Assembly (NCBI GenBank): GCA_030761205.1
Contig: JAULJL010000029.1
Coordinates: 2,859,501-2,923,500 of the forward strand
Reading direction: 5' to 3'
DNA: 64,000 nt
From: Fremontodendron californicum
Lineage: Eukaryota > Streptophyta > Magnoliopsida > Malvales > Malvaceae
Under the pieces are notes generated by a model. The model was not told the DNA's origin, did not search any database, and was given only the letters and a program-made list of their open reading frames with translations. Made by a program: the position numbers and the translations under genes. This document shows, piece after piece, positions 1 through 12,804 of this stretch (its first letter is position 1; each line of letters starts with the position of its first letter).

Positions 1-89
1 TCACCAATGTTTTAAATCTCACACCAATTTCATGATTATCCCGGATAAAGCCTGAAACATTTGCCCGAGGGAGGAACCTTGCTGTTATA

Positions 90-281
90 CTATGTTACTC
101 GGATTCAGATGTGAGTGGATACGTATATGTGTCCAACATGGATATGTTCAATTTTTCTTTTTTTTTAAATAATTGTTTTCATGTATTTGGAGAGTTCTTG
201 GAAGGTTATATCCCCATACTCATGTCTTGATATGTGTCGGACAGAGATATTTCAAAAAAACTAAGATTCGGAGCAACATAG
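90..281. mobile_element. 192-bp hAT-like MITE
   Basis: A short non-coding element with imperfect 17-bp terminal inverted repeats: CTATGTTACTCGGATTC at 90-106 against the complement of 265-281, 14 of 17 matching. It is flanked by a perfect 8-bp direct repeat CTGTTATA at 82-89 and 282-289. An 8-bp target duplication is typical of the hAT superfamily. No coding capacity is visible. If the g at 281 belonged to the duplication it would be 9 bp (Mutator-like), but the symmetric ends favour 8 bp. Confidence 0.75.
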
Positions 282-776
282 CTGTTATATACAAATTAAC
301 ATTATGCCATAAGCACAAAAGTTGATGGAAAGCGAACATGTAAAATCAAGGCTTTTAAGTATTTTAACCTTTGGAATCGCAACATGCATAGTCTCATCTA
401 ATCATCTACCAGCACTAGCTATAGGCATTAACCTCTTCTGGTTGTAGCATTAACCATTAGTTTCTGCAGCAGAGTCATCAATATCTAGAGCTGAAAATGC
501 TAAGTCCTATAGTTAAAAACGAAATTGGAAATAGTAAAATAGTAATTAGACATTAAAAAAAAAACTAGTAAGAGAATTGAAGATGATATATATCATGCAA
601 TTCAAAATTCAAATGAAAATTTCGGGGGCGGGGGGGGGGGGGAGGCCAAAAAAGTGTTGTTTTAATAGGTTAAGTCGTTACTTGTTACACTTTTCTATGA
701 CTAAGATGTTTAATCTGCTTCAGAAATTAATTATGAACAAAAGCTCAAGATTTCTTTAATTTTTAACAATTCTAAA
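282..776. other. AT-rich flank left of the retrotransposon cluster
   Basis: Apart from the possible exon at 450-506 I recognise nothing. It holds a G-rich tract at 624-645 (a run of over 15 G broken by one C), a candidate quadruplex or polymerase-slippage site. The 60-codon frame that runs through this tract is low complexity and not credible as a gene. TatA begins at 777; the five bases before it (CTAAA) would be its TSD, but the partner is lost. Confidence 0.5.
450..506 (-). other. possible 3'-terminal exon of a host gene
   Basis: On the minus strand an acceptor-like CTATAG is followed at 506 by an open stretch of 18 codons (translation starts DLAFSALDIDDSAAE) ending in TAA at 450-452, then AT-rich sequence that could be 3' UTR and contains the MITE at 90-281. 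The acidic, non-repetitive composition differs from the surrounding TE sequence. I cannot name a family. If real, the upstream intron would contain the TatA insertion. Reading phase is assumed and chance is a serious alternative. Confidence 0.2.
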
Positions 777-1559
777 TGTCGCAACCTAAAAAATAACGAG
801 TCTAATTGCAATACTTTATTATTCGTTAAGCGTAACATTTAAAAAAAACCGAGGAAAAGTCGACTTAATTCCTCTAGAAAAATGAAGGTTTTGAAAATGA
901 CCTTAAAAAAAGACATGGAGTCGCCACCAATCTTTTTTAGCTAGGTGTGATCGGCCACCTATTAAAACCGGCTTTATAAAACATTTTAAAATTAATTAAA
1001 ACATTTTTAAAACCAATTTCAAGTCTGCGTTATAAACCAGAGAAATCAAAGAAGCGGGTTCGAGAGTCGGTTACGTGCGGGGAAGGATTAGCACCCCCAC
1101 AACGCCCGTATAAATCGGTACCTTATTAATCATGTGTATCTCAAATCTGGGTAAAAAACTTGGTTTTAAATTTAGTATTTCAAGTTAATTCCCAATTTAA
1201 AGAAAAATAATTCCATTTTTAATTGAAAATGATCCGGAATTTATAAATTCAAAATTTTCCTATATTCCCCAACAAATGTGGCAAAATATAAAATTTTTTA
1301 TTATTTTTGGAAAACTTTCCGAATCATTCTCTTTTTTTAAGAGAAAGATGTTCCTTTATTAATGATAATTGATGATATTCCCTCCAGCAAACCCTGTAGA
1401 AAACTCATGAATTATTTTAACTCGAGAATATCTTTATTTTTTATTGAAAAATCATTATCCTTTTGAAAACATTTTAAAAGATATGAATATGTATAAAAGA
1501 TATGAATATGTATATGCATGACATAAATAAAATGACATAGCAAAATCTAAATAATATAA

Positions 1560-1925
1560 TGCAACCTAAATGATATGATATAATTTAAATGTCTTAGTAT
1601 ATTCTAAATGAAATGAAATATTCTAAGTTATATGATATATTCTAAATGAAATGAAATATCCTAAGTCACATGATATATTCTAAATGAAATGAAATATCCT
1701 AAATGACATAATATATCCAAAATGAAATGAAATATCCTAAGTCATATGATATGTTCTAAATGAAATGAAATGACCTAAGTAACATAATATATTCTATATG
1801 AAATGAAATAACCTAGGTAACATAATATATTCTACATGAAATGACCTAAGTAACATAATATATTCTACATGAAATGAAATGACCTAAGTAACATAATATA
1901 TTCTATATGAAATGAAATAATTTAA
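1560..1925. repeat. AT-rich tandem array in TatA LTR
   Basis: Degenerate units of roughly 35-40 bp built on the theme ATATTCTAAATGAAATGAAAT followed by a variable CCTAAGT..CATRATAT part. An inverted counterpart occurs in the solo LTR at 62330-62700, so the array is an ancestral LTR property. Confidence 0.8.
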
Positions 1926-4749
1926 ATGACATGGCAAATATGAATGATATGGCATATAATTTAAATGACATGAAATATAGAATAATGCTATCATATAATA
2001 TGCATAAAAATAAAAATAATAATGCATGAACATAGTATATGCTAAATATAAAAATAACTAAATAAAAGCATAGGATATCATGAAATATTCAAAACCATAT
2101 AATAAACCATATAACATCAAAAAAATATAAATCAAAATAATAACAATATCATAGGAATTATTATAGCAAGAATCACATATTATATAAAATGCATGAATAT
2201 GGAAAATGCAATGCATGAAATGTATGTTTTCCTTTAATTAAGGAAATCCGTATATCTAAAAAGATATCCGGCTACCTTAGGAAAATATGTCAAATTAAAT
2301 ATTCTAAAACCGAAATACTTTGTGATTGTTTGAAAACAATTTTGAAAAGCTTGAATTAAAAGTAAAAACTGGACTAAATCTTTTTTAAATGGCTCTAATT
2401 TCCTAAGTTTAAAAATCCGGACTTGACTACCCTTAACCCCAGACTTGAAAAACCATTTTTAGAGTTTAAAAAGGCTTAGAAACTACCCTAAGTCAGTAGC
2501 TAACCCTCCTAATCAGCCCACTCTAAGTAACTTAACCAAAACAGAAAAATGATTTTTCTTTAAATTCAATTCTGACTCCACTGTCCAGTTTTAAGCCATG
2601 ATTTTTTACCCTATTTTTAAAAATTTCAAAAAATTCTGAAAAAATACTGGAGACTCAGAACATGTAAAACTACACGAGAAAAAATCGGCTTAATTTTTTG
2701 ATTAAAGATGAATTCCCAGAAAAATCGAAAATGTACGAGTACTGGGTGAAAAAACTGTTTTGTCAAAACACATTTTTTTGCCTTTGATAAAATCATTTAA
2801 AAATCAAAGTAAAAATATTTGAAACTCATAAAATGGCTCACAAACAGTAGCTAGGACTTTTTGAAAGTTAGATAAAAATTGACTAAGTAAAAAAAAATCA
2901 CAAAGGTAGAATAATCAATTTGACAAACTTTAATTTTACACAAGTGTGCTCAAGAGAGCATGACTTTGAATCATTAATTGGCCTAAGTCATTATTCAAGT
3001 GGCATGAACATGAAATGAATGAAAAAAAAAATTACAGCAAGTATAGTGCATGAAATGCATGAGTTTAAACCTAAATGTCATGAAAAAAATGCATGGCATT
3101 CATATAGTGACTTAGACCTAAATGAATTTGCATGGCATTTAATGCAACCTAGACCTAAAATGCATGAACATGCATGGCAAATAAACCAAACTTAATAACT
3201 AAAATATGCATGGCATTTTCACAAACACAAAGCATGCTTAAACAAAAAACTCAAACAAATATCATGCAAATGCTAACCCTATCAACTAATATGGCAAGAA
3301 TGCACATACAATGCAAAAATTCAAGGAGTGGCCGAATAGCCTATGTAACTAGCAAACCTGGCATTTTCACAAACACTTGGTATACTAACATGCAAAACTA
3401 AATCAAATGTCATGCAAATGCAAAAATCTACCAACTAACATGGCAAAAATGCAACACACAATGCAAAACACACGGAGTAGCCAAATGACCTCAAGCTCCA
3501 ACAAGCATGGCATTTTTACAAATACTTGATATACTAACATGCTCAACTAAAATATAACATTCAAAACATGCAAACACAAAGTAGAAATACTAAAACCAAA
3601 CAAGCATTTTCACAAACACTTGATATACTAACATGCTCAACTAAAATATAAAACTCAAATCATGCAGACTCCACACAAGCATTTTCACAAACACTTGATA
3701 TACTAAATCTAAAACACCAACAAATTTAAACATTATGAAAACAAAAAATTAAAAATGCAAAAACATGATATTTAAAACATAAATGGCAACAAACAAAGCA
3801 ACCAAATTAAAATATAACTCAAGTATATAAAGTAGAACAACACTTAAAACATCAAGATCAAAGAAAATAACATAAACAACATGATAAAATAAACAAAACA
3901 ACAACTTAAATAAAGAATGTAGGCCATTCAGCCAGGGTGAGAAATTGTAAAAAAAAAATTGTAAAAAAATATATTTAAGAAAGAGATGAAGAAAGAACTT
4001 AAGAAGAATAGTAAAAAAAACATTTATTTAAAAAGGAAACTCACCAAATAGTAATCAAAATAGCAAAAACAAGAATGGAAAATCAAGAAAGTACAAGAGT
4101 TGGTTCTCAAGAGCAACCTCAAGAAGCTATATTTCAAGCTTTATCCCTTCAAACTTTCCTTTCTTTTCTAAACTTTTTCTTTTTGCTTTCAACCAAAGAG
4201 AGAAAAACTAAGAGAAATCAGCAAAATGAAAGTGTCAAAATGCAAATTCTGACCCCCACACAAGTGCTGGACGAATCCCCCTAATATTCTCAAGGACGTT
4301 GTCATTTTTCTTGTAACCAATTTTCCATCAAGTGGCTAATAATTCAAGCTGAAATAAATCATGAAATTACCACCTTTAGATTAGCATATCAGCTGTCCCA
4401 AATTACAGCTATTCAAGAATAATGTTGACACTCTCTCTTGGCCTATGTGGCTTAATTACAATGGCTTGATCAAAAGGAATCTCTAACTAACTTTTAATTC
4501 TTGGCGATTTGATCGAAAAATCAGAAACTTCCTCTTTCCTTCTGACCTTGGCAGGCCAGCACTTCTCTTTTCCAGCCCAAGTCTGATTTTTCGAAAGACC
4601 TAAAGAAGCCCTTTTCGGTTGCTTGGGTGAAATGACCGTTTTGCCCCCCGAATGCAAATAAATATCAAACAGACTCCAAATTCAATTTTTATTTTTTTAA
4701 TACTTCCAAAATAATAAAACATTGAGTTCTGGAAGTTTTCAAAATTATC

Positions 4750-5640
4750 CGAGTCTGTTTGCTATTTATTTGGATTTTTTTCTTCCAAAAATGCCCTTTT
4801 ATGCCCCCACATTTTACCATTTTTAAACGAGCTCCAAATCAAGATTTTTCTTCACCAATCTCTTCCAAATAATTTAAAAGTGTGATCTGGAAGTTTTTAT
4901 AATTTTTGGAGCTCATTTGGTATTTTTTTCGGGATTTATCGGCTTGAATTACTACATAAGAGGCTCGGGATTTAGCGATTTTGCAAACGAACTCCGAATC
5001 AAGATTTTCTTTCACCAATCCCTTCCAAATAATTTAAAAATGAGATTTGAAAATTTTCAGAATTTTTGGAGTCCATTTGCTATTTTTTCGGGATTTATCT
5101 TCTTGAATTATTGCATAGGAGGTCCGGGATTTGAGCATTTTGCAAACGAACTCCGAATCAAGATTTTCTTTCGCCAATCTCTTCCAAATAATTTAAAAAT
5201 GATATTTGCAAAATTTCAGAAGATTTGGAGTTCATTTGCTATTTTTCCGGGATTTTCCTTTTTGAATTACTACATAAAAAGCCCGGGATTTGGCCATTTT
5301 GCAAACGAACTCCGAATCAAGATTTTATTTTTCCAATCTCTTTAAAATGATTTTAAAATGATATTTACAAAATTCCAGAAGATTTGGAGTTCATTTTCTA
5401 TTTTTTCGGGATTTTGTTTTTGAATTACTACATAAGAAGCCCGAGATTTGGCCATTTTGTAAACGAACTCCGAATCAAGATTTTCTTTTTCCAATATCTT
5501 TCAAATGATTTAAAAATAAGATTTGCAAATTTTCAGAATTTTCGGAGTCCATTTGCTATTTTTTCCAAATTTTCCAATTTTGCCCTTTTGCCTCCGAAAC
5601 CCGGTTTTGCTCAAAACAAGTCCGATTTTTAGATTTTCTT
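4750..5640 (-). repeat. 158-bp subrepeats in TatA LTR
   Basis: The phrase TTTGGAGTYCATTTGCTATT recurs at about 4910, 5068, 5226, 5384 and 5541, a spacing of 157-158 bp, giving about five tandem copies. Each unit also contains AAACGAACTCCGAATCAAGA and CAATCYCTTCCAAATAATTT. Because 158 is not a multiple of three, the long frames here are chance. The same subrepeats with a 158-160 bp period occur in TatD (35700-36260) and the solo LTR (59060-59650). Confidence 0.85.
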
Positions 5641-6232
5641 CAAACTGAGCCTTGGGCCATTTCTCATCCATTGGGGGCTTTGGTCTTACCATGTCGGGCC
5701 ATTTCTATGATTCTTCCCGATTTCACCGAAATCCACTAAAAACCCTAATTCTCGGTTTTCTCCTGGATTGACTTTTCTTTCGATTTTTCTTGCAGGTGAC
5801 TTCTCCATTATCCGTATTCAATGCTTATCTTTCATTTTGAACCTTCAATTTCGACCAATTTGATCGTTTAAGCACTCTTCCCCAAATTTCTCGAATTAGG
5901 ATTTTCTTTTTAATGAATCTCCAAATCCCATCTTCCGAACTCCATATCTTTCAATGTAGACCTCGGATTATCAAAATTATTTCGCCATTTTTCAATTGAA
6001 CTTAAAAACTTGATTTTGAAAGTGGGTTGACTTTTTCAATAGTTGACTTTTTGGGGTTGACTTTTTTTTTGGGGTTTTCGTTTTTCAAGTTTGACTTTTT
6101 ATGCTCGCCCTCTTAAAGTAAGTCTCGGAGTACCACCTGCAGGATGAAAAAAAGTCTTTTTACATTCGAAAACATCAATTTAGGAAGAAAACATACATGT
6201 TTTAGTGGTCCGGACAAAATTAGGTGTCTACA

Positions 6233-6245
6233 GCTGCCCCTCTTT
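6233..6245 (-). promoter_or_regulatory. TatA polypurine tract
   Basis: Minus-strand AAAGAGGGGCAGC directly precedes the LTR start TGTAGACACC, the position of the plus-strand DNA primer. The same 13 bases precede the TatD LTR at 35205-35217. Confidence 0.85.
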
Positions 6246-6604
6246 GGCTATTGTTGAGAATCAGGAATCAGGCAAAGATAAACAAACACTAATTTTGTAC
6301 GGCCAGTGAAATCACATGTGAAGGAAAAGGAAAGGGTTTTTTATTATTTTATTTTTTATTTTATCATTTTATCATTTTTCATTTTTTTTTTAAGTTTTCA
6401 TTTTTTCATTTATTCATTTTTTAGTTTTTTTCAATTTTTCAAATTTTTTTTTGTTTAAACAGTAAATTGAAGATTTTGCCCTTAAATTGAATTCCCTGAC
6501 TAATCAAGGCTCGACCCGTCTTAAGGAAACGAATTTGATTTGCAAGAAAAGAAATGACCTCGACGATGGTCTCGGGGCCTTAACCTGTCTTGTTCTCAAC
6601 TGTG

Positions 6605-7620
6605 TTTAAAATTCTGGATATCTCCTCCAGAAGCTTCGGCAATCACCACCAAAGTCTTGCTCATTTTTAAAACTGTAAAACTCTGAATATCTCCATCAGA
6701 GGCTTTGGCTATCACCACCAAAGACTTTCTACCTTTTAAAAAATTTTAAACTCTGGATATGTCCTCCAGAAGCTTTGAGAAATGATGCAGATGCTTCATG
6801 ATACAAATGCAAATGTCTTTAATTGATGCAAATGCTTCTTGATATAGATGCAAATGACTTAGACTAGTGCAAATGTCTTTGATGCAAATGTAAACGACTT
6901 TGATTTGATGCAATTTTTCTTGATACAGATTCAAATAACTTAGATTGATGCAAATGCTTCTTGATGTAGATGCACATGTTGAATAAAATTCTGGGTAACT
7001 CTTCCATAAGAAGATTTCTCATTTTTCAAAATTATAAAACCCTGGATATCTCCACCAGAGGCTTCAGCTATCACTACCGAAGACTTGTTCACTTTTAAAA
7101 CTGTAAAATTTTGGATATTCCCACGAGAAGCTTTGGCTATCACCACCAAAGTCTTGCTCATTTTTTTATAATTCTGGGTAACTCCTCCAGAAGCTTTGGC
7201 TATCACCACCAAAGACTTGCTCATTGCAAAAAATCTGGGTAACTCCTCCAGAAGAAGATTTCTCATTTTTCAAAATTATAAAACCCTGGATATCTCCACC
7301 AGAGGCTTCAGCTATCACCACCGAAGACTTGTTCATTGTAAAAAATATGGGTAACTCCTCCAGAAGAAGATTTCTCATTTTTCAAAATTATAAAACCCTA
7401 GATATCTCCACCGGAGGCTTCAACTATCACCACCGAAGACTTGTTTACTTTTAAAACTGTAAAATTTTGGATATATCCACCAGAAGCTTTGGCTATCACC
7501 ACCAAAGGTTTACTCATTGTAAAATTCTGGGTAAGTCCTCCAGAAGCTTTGGCTATCACCACCAAAGACTTGCTTATTGTAAAATTCTGGATAACTCCTC
7601 CAGAAGCTTTGCAAATGCAC
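6605..7620 (-). repeat. minisatellite in TatA 3' UTR
   Basis: About a dozen tandem units of roughly 60-80 bp alternating a TCTGGATATCTCCACCAGA or CTGGGTAACTCCTCCAGAAG start with GGCTATCACCACCAAAGACT and a spacer ending in AAAACTGTAAAA. Units are degenerate and mixed in two subtypes. Variable 3' UTR minisatellites are a known trait of Tat/Ogre elements. The overlapping frames here only translate the repeat. Confidence 0.85.
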
Positions 7621-7629
7621 ATGTCTTTT

Positions 7630-10376
7630 AACAAGGTGCTCATGCTTCATGGTGCAAATGTAAATGCTTGGATTGATGTAAATGTTTCTTAGTGCAAATG
7701 CAAATGGCCTGGATTGATGCTCATGTTTCATGATGCAGATGCCCCTACTAATTGTATTCATGTAACTGGTTTATAAATGGTGTAACTACAATTACCACAC
7801 AATAATGAAAATGCAATGATTCTAGAAATGATGCAATTGCTTGAGATGACACAAATGCGAATTCCATGAAGAATGTAAATGTAAAGGTAAAATGCAGATG
7901 CTTATGGAATAATGCCAATGCAAATACCCATGAATGATGCAAATGCTTGCCGACACTGTGTAGATGTAAAAGCTTGATAAAGAGATGAGTGCTCATGAGT
8001 GATGCAAATGCCCCTGGTTGTTTTTCTAGACTTTGGCTTAGCCTTTCAAATTCATTTTTCCTCTTCAAATCAAAGTATATCTTCAATTCATTTTGGCTAT
8101 TCTCTTTGCACAACAGTTTTCAAACTTTCATCAACAGAGATCTGAACCGGGTTCTATTTCTTCTTCTCATATCTGGAAGTGAAGACCTATCCTGGCAGTT
8201 CTATACCTTTGGGTTAGAAAAATCCTTGTGTCATGTCAACATCAAAATGGGTATTTCAAAAAATCTCTTTATTTGTTTTCGCATCTTGAAAACTTCTGAA
8301 CAAAACATATTAACCCCACAATGTGTAATGTACAAATCTTTTGAAGACTGATGATCATAGTTAAAAATTTCTCTAAGTGTCAATCTGGGTTTTTTTAACT
8401 GGGATTGGCAAGGCTTGGTATAACAAGATTCTGGCTTTTCCAGGAAAACTTCATGACAAAAATGTATATCCCTACTAGGCTCACAAATGGAACAGGTTTT
8501 ATAAATCATGAATTCATTGAGAACCAAACAAATTCAACATTTTTTAATTTCCATATCAAGGCATTTTGACAAGCATCGAGATTAGCTGGGATGTTTAAAT
8601 CAGAAAGTTTAATCTTGGAGAGAGAAAAAAAAGTTTCAGTTTTTTTGAAGACAATCCTCCAAATAAGAGCTGACAATTTGGGAGGTTTAGGAATTCTTCG
8701 ATGTTACTCAATGACCACTTCTTCCATTTTACTCTAGACCGCCCATTTTTGGGTTTTCGCCCTAGAGTCTCATTCTTTCCATTTTTTCATTCTTTTTTTT
8801 GTTGTTCTACCATGCATTTGAGAATTCTAAATTCTTCCTTAGTGAAATGATAATTCGATGAGATGGGATAAAATCTTAGGAAAAAACCCTTCAAGTTAAA
8901 TATTCATGCTTGATCAAAATGGACTTTTAAAACACGTAATGTAGGCCATGGCCCAGGGTTTAGAAAGAAAGGATAAATAGGCCCAAAATATGTGTTTGAG
9001 GGTAATCAGATCAAAGGATCATTTTTTGAGGAGAATTCTTTTTGAAGCATTTGTCCCTTCTTGGACATTTCTTTCCTTTTTACTTTTGCTCTTTTTCTTC
9101 CTTGCTTTTGGCTTTCATTTGCCATCGTTTTTTCACACATTTTTTTTGTGTGTTTTTCTTTTGTTTTTCTTGGCTTTCATTTCGCCATCTTTTCCTCTTC
9201 TTTTTTCTTTGACAGAGTGAGCCTGTATTTATTCGGGGCTCCATTTGCTTTGTATCTGTCTTTGAGCTAGGACTCATTTCTCAATGATCTTTAAAAAGAT
9301 CTTTCCTCGCATTTGCCCCCCAGTGTAGAGGGTGATCCTTGATCAAGGTTCAAAGAAGAAAGAATTCTTTTGGCTCAAAAGGGGTGACTATGGATATTTT
9401 TTTTGTGCGAAAGGGATATGAAAGATGGCCATTCCTCATGTCAAGAACGAATATTCACATTGAAAAGCAATCCCCATGGGAAATAGATATTCAGAATTTC
9501 ATTTTGCACTTTGGAATCATCCGAATTCTCATATGCATGATATCACAAATTTTTTCATTTTCATTTTTCATCGCATGCCCCAATGATTCATGCGTTAGTC
9601 CATCCTTATTCACCATGTATCCATTATTTCCACATATGATGCCCCAATTTGATTAACCATGAGAATTTGTATCAACGGGGAACATAGCAAGTCTAGGTCT
9701 GTACTGAAAAGGTTGAGTTTCCAATCTGAGTTCTTTGAAGAGACAAGGAAAATATGACCTAAAAATGGGTTTTCACTGGGATATGGGATAATCTGGTTTG
9801 GTCATTGTGCTCCAAGGTATTACTCATGAAGTGATGTTTGTGTAATTGAAGTTTATGGTCATTGGAAAAGGTCATGAATGATTTTAGCACAATCTTGACA
9901 CACATCAAATTATCAAAATCTAGATTCTTGAAAGAATGTCTCATTTGTTTAAATTTCAAGGAATTCGAAAAATTTCAAAAAGTTCGTTCCTTTTTTCATA
10001 GCCTAGACTAGGATTTACATCCGTGCTTACTCTGCAATGACAATGCTATTTTTTTTTGTGAAGTTCAATCATTCATATTCCTCGAAGCATTAGGTCTTTC
10101 AAGTGTTCTTGTTTCAAAGTTTAGGCATAGAGAAGCCCAAAAAAGAGGGAGAAGGGTGTTGGGTCATGTCTAACAATGATCAACAATATTCTCGAGACTA
10201 TCCATTATTAAAAATTCCTTAATGCTTGTTTTTATAAATTCAAATTATTGTTAAAGCACAACAAACACAAAGCATTTAAAATTCAAAATTCATTTGATTC
10301 ATGTAGATGTTAACATGAGACAAGTGCTTTCATCATCACAGTGTATAGAACTACATGTGTCAAAAACCTAATATGA
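7630..10376 (-). other. TatA 3' untranslated region
   Basis: No supported gene. 7640-8010 carries degenerate repeats of about 30 bp around GATGCAAATGCTT. Around 9300-9340 the sequence CATTTGCCCCCCAGTGTAGA with GGGTGATCCTTGATCA matches, inverted, the TatD 3' UTR near 33100-33130, which confirms untranslated element sequence. Where an active Tat/Ogre element would have protease, RT and integrase, I see none; short frames such as 8231-8527 lack recognisable motifs. Confidence 0.7.
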
Positions 10377-11863
10377 TCATGCACCATGTTTCTTATGACA
10401 CTTGGCTTTCCCATTTTCAAAACTTATCGAACCAGCCTTGATGAGATCCCTGACCTTGTACTTCAAAGCGGGGCAGTTCTCTGTTGAGTGACCTTGATTG
10501 CCAGAATGATAACCACAACACTCATTAGCATCATACCAGCTCGGATAAGGGGGCTTCAGAGGCTCTAATTGCATGGGTGTCACAAGGTGATTCTGGATGA
10601 GTTGAGGTAATAGCTCACTGTATGTCACAGAAATCGGGTCATCATGATTTCTTTTTCGCTTTTTATGCCCCCTTTGATTATTCCCAAGGGTGTTTGATTG
10701 ATAGACAGATGTAAATTCTGGTGTAGTTGCAGTCATTGGTTGGTAGGGATAAAAACCTTGAGAGACATTGTTCAGGGTAGAGTAAAATGGCTGATACGAG
10801 GAGAATTGGGGAGGTGGGGCAAAGCCTTCCACGACTTCGGTATCTTTCTTTTTCTTTTCAGATGCCCCCTTTTTCTTGATATTGGATGTTCTTTCTCCTT
10901 CAATTTTCCCATCCTTGATAGCATTCTCAATCATCTCCCCTGAAATTACCATGTCCGAAAAATTCTTCATGGTATTGCCGACAAGTCTATCATAGTATGG
11001 GGCTGCAGTGTATTCACAAAAAGGACAGTGGTTTCCTTCTAAGTTAAAGGCGGTTGTACTTGGGCAGCTAGGCTCATCCACCATTGCGCATATTCTTTGA
11101 AGCTCTCAGTAGCTCTTTTCTTCATATTTTGCAAGGTAAGACGGTCATGCGCAATGTCAATCATATGCTTGTACTGGTTCAGAAAAACCCTAGCTAGGTC
11201 ATTCCAAGAGCGAATCTGATCCTTACTCAACTGACTATGACACCTAATTGCGGACCCGCTGAGGCTATCCTGAAAGCAGTGAATCAAAAGCTTATCATTA
11301 TCTATATGACTTGTCATCTTCCGGCAGAACATAGTGATGTGGGCTGAAGGATCGATCGTCCCGTCATATTTCACAAAGTCAGGGATCTTGAACTTAGGAG
11401 GAATGACTAAATCGAGGACCAAACATCATTCTTTCGCATCTAAACTCCCAAATACATCTGTTCATTCTACTGCCCGGAGCCTTCCATCTAACAACTGATA
11501 TTTCCCTTGGGAATCTGCCAACTCCACCTCATTTACTGCAACCATTTTCAACTTTGCCTGTTCAGCTAGATCATCTGAGTTTAGGACATTGACAGGGTTA
11601 ACAGTGTTCTGGGCATCAATCATTACGACCTCATTCTGACCCTTTTGTGCCTCTAACCCTTTCCTGGCGACAAAGTTTTCAGTGTATCCTTTTCCCTTGA
11701 TTACGGCGGACATCAGCTCCATCAATTTAGTAATCTGATCCTTAGATTCTGCTTGAGACTTTGCTAGCTGCTCTCGCAATTCTTTCTGTTCCCTTTCCAT
11801 TTTTTCCATTCGGGCAACTTGTTTATTCTCCATAGCAGTAGCCTGTATTAAAAGGGTACTCAA
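10377..11863 (-). pseudogene. gag: TatA gag (broken)
   Basis: Structural polyprotein of a Tat/Ogre element, which would form the cytoplasmic capsid and package RNA. The N-terminal part (11863 to 11462) is a charged coiled coil (MENKQVARMEKMEREQKELR). The capsid core (11422 to 11039) has IPDFVKYDGTIDPSAHITMF and ends near a basic-aromatic segment. The C-terminal part (11084 to 10377) has the basic GHKKRKRNHDD and a zinc-knuckle-like CGYHSGNQGHSTENC. Two in-frame TGA stops lie between the first two parts (about 11459 and 11427), and a frameshift near 11060 separates the third. The coding order and frame continuity leave no doubt it was one gag. No pol follows. Confidence 0.88.
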
Positions 11864-11929
11864 TACTTCTTATACCTCTGATTTGAAATGGAAATTCTTT
11901 CAAAGACTCCTAAAGCCAAGCCAACTTCT

Positions 11930-12500
11930 GTTTTATTTCCCCCAAATGTATGTCATGATGAATGAGCCATGATTGTCATTTGATGCATGTGAAGAATAAA
12001 AAATGATGTATGGACATATATAGTGGAAACATGTTGACCATGTATGTAATAAATGCAATCACGATGCCAACATGTTGCAAGCAAAGAATAAACAAATCAA
12101 CGCATGGATATATGCAATGAATGATCATGTTCATTTTAGCGCATTTCCCAATGAATGATCATATACCCTATGAATGCAACATGATGTCAATTATGATACA
12201 TGTAAACAATGAATAATTGATACAGAGTATATACAAAGAAAATCATGCTGACCATGTGTGTCATGAATGCATCCTGATGTTAATATGACAGATTAATGCA
12301 TAAGCATATACGAAGAAATCATGCTGACTATGTTTGTCATGAATGCAACCCAAAGTCAACATGATGCATGTAAAGAATAAACAAATTAATACATGGATAT
12401 ATACAGAAAAATCATGCTGATTATGAATGCATGAATGCAACCTGATGCTGACATGATACATGTATGAATGTATGGTATGACAAATAATTGATCGGATGCA
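11930..12500 (-). repeat. 77-92 bp degenerate repeats between the two gag-like ORFs
   Basis: Repeated phrases ATATACRAAGAAATCATGCTG and CAACATGATGCATGTAAAGA recur several times at about 77-92 bp. The same family of phrases reappears at 13760-14120, on the other side of ORF1. This suggests that repeat plus gag-like ORF was duplicated as a block. The frame at 12261-12524 is repeat translation. Confidence 0.65.
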
Positions 12501-12804
12501 AAATGCAAAAGGGGAAGATATCACGGAGGAAATAAGAATCGGAGGAACTTAATCATCAACCTCTCATAAATTTGAAACATAATCAATTCATTCCCCTATC
12601 AACGTTCACAATGGTATAAACCATGTTTTACAAAATTTGAACAGTGGTTAAAACTGTCTTTACAAGCACTTTATTCTTCCTAGGATTCTAAGGCTATAAG
12701 AGTCGGCTACTGAAAAAGTGAAATCCTATTACATCATATAAGACCGAAGCCTTTCCACCTCAATGCTATAAATCTCCCAATCCTAATGACGCTTTCCCAG
12801 TCCT

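Larger units (their letters stand above)
777..6232 (-). repeat. TatA 3' LTR, 5456 bp
   Basis: On the minus strand it runs from TGTAGACACC (complement of 6223-6232) to GGTTGCGACA (complement of 777-786), with TG...CA ends and a PPT just outside. The 777-1005 part is nearly identical to 15230-15463, and both ends match the solo LTR at 58372-63468. The LTR holds two internal tandem arrays (1560-1925 and 4750-5640), so ORFs inside it are repeat translations, not genes. Confidence 0.92.

Noticed and set aside
4917..5632. 142- and 82-codon ORFs with an internal protein repeat
   Set aside because: They translate the 158-bp LTR subrepeats; the period is not a multiple of three and inverse copies do not keep the frame.
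6605..7620. Array of regular repeats considered as CRISPR
   Set aside because: Units are contiguous and mutually degenerate, no constant repeat with unique spacers, plant nuclear context.
8231..8527. 98-codon minus-strand ORF in the TatA 3' UTR as a possible pol remnant
   Set aside because: No recognisable protease, RT or integrase motif; low support.
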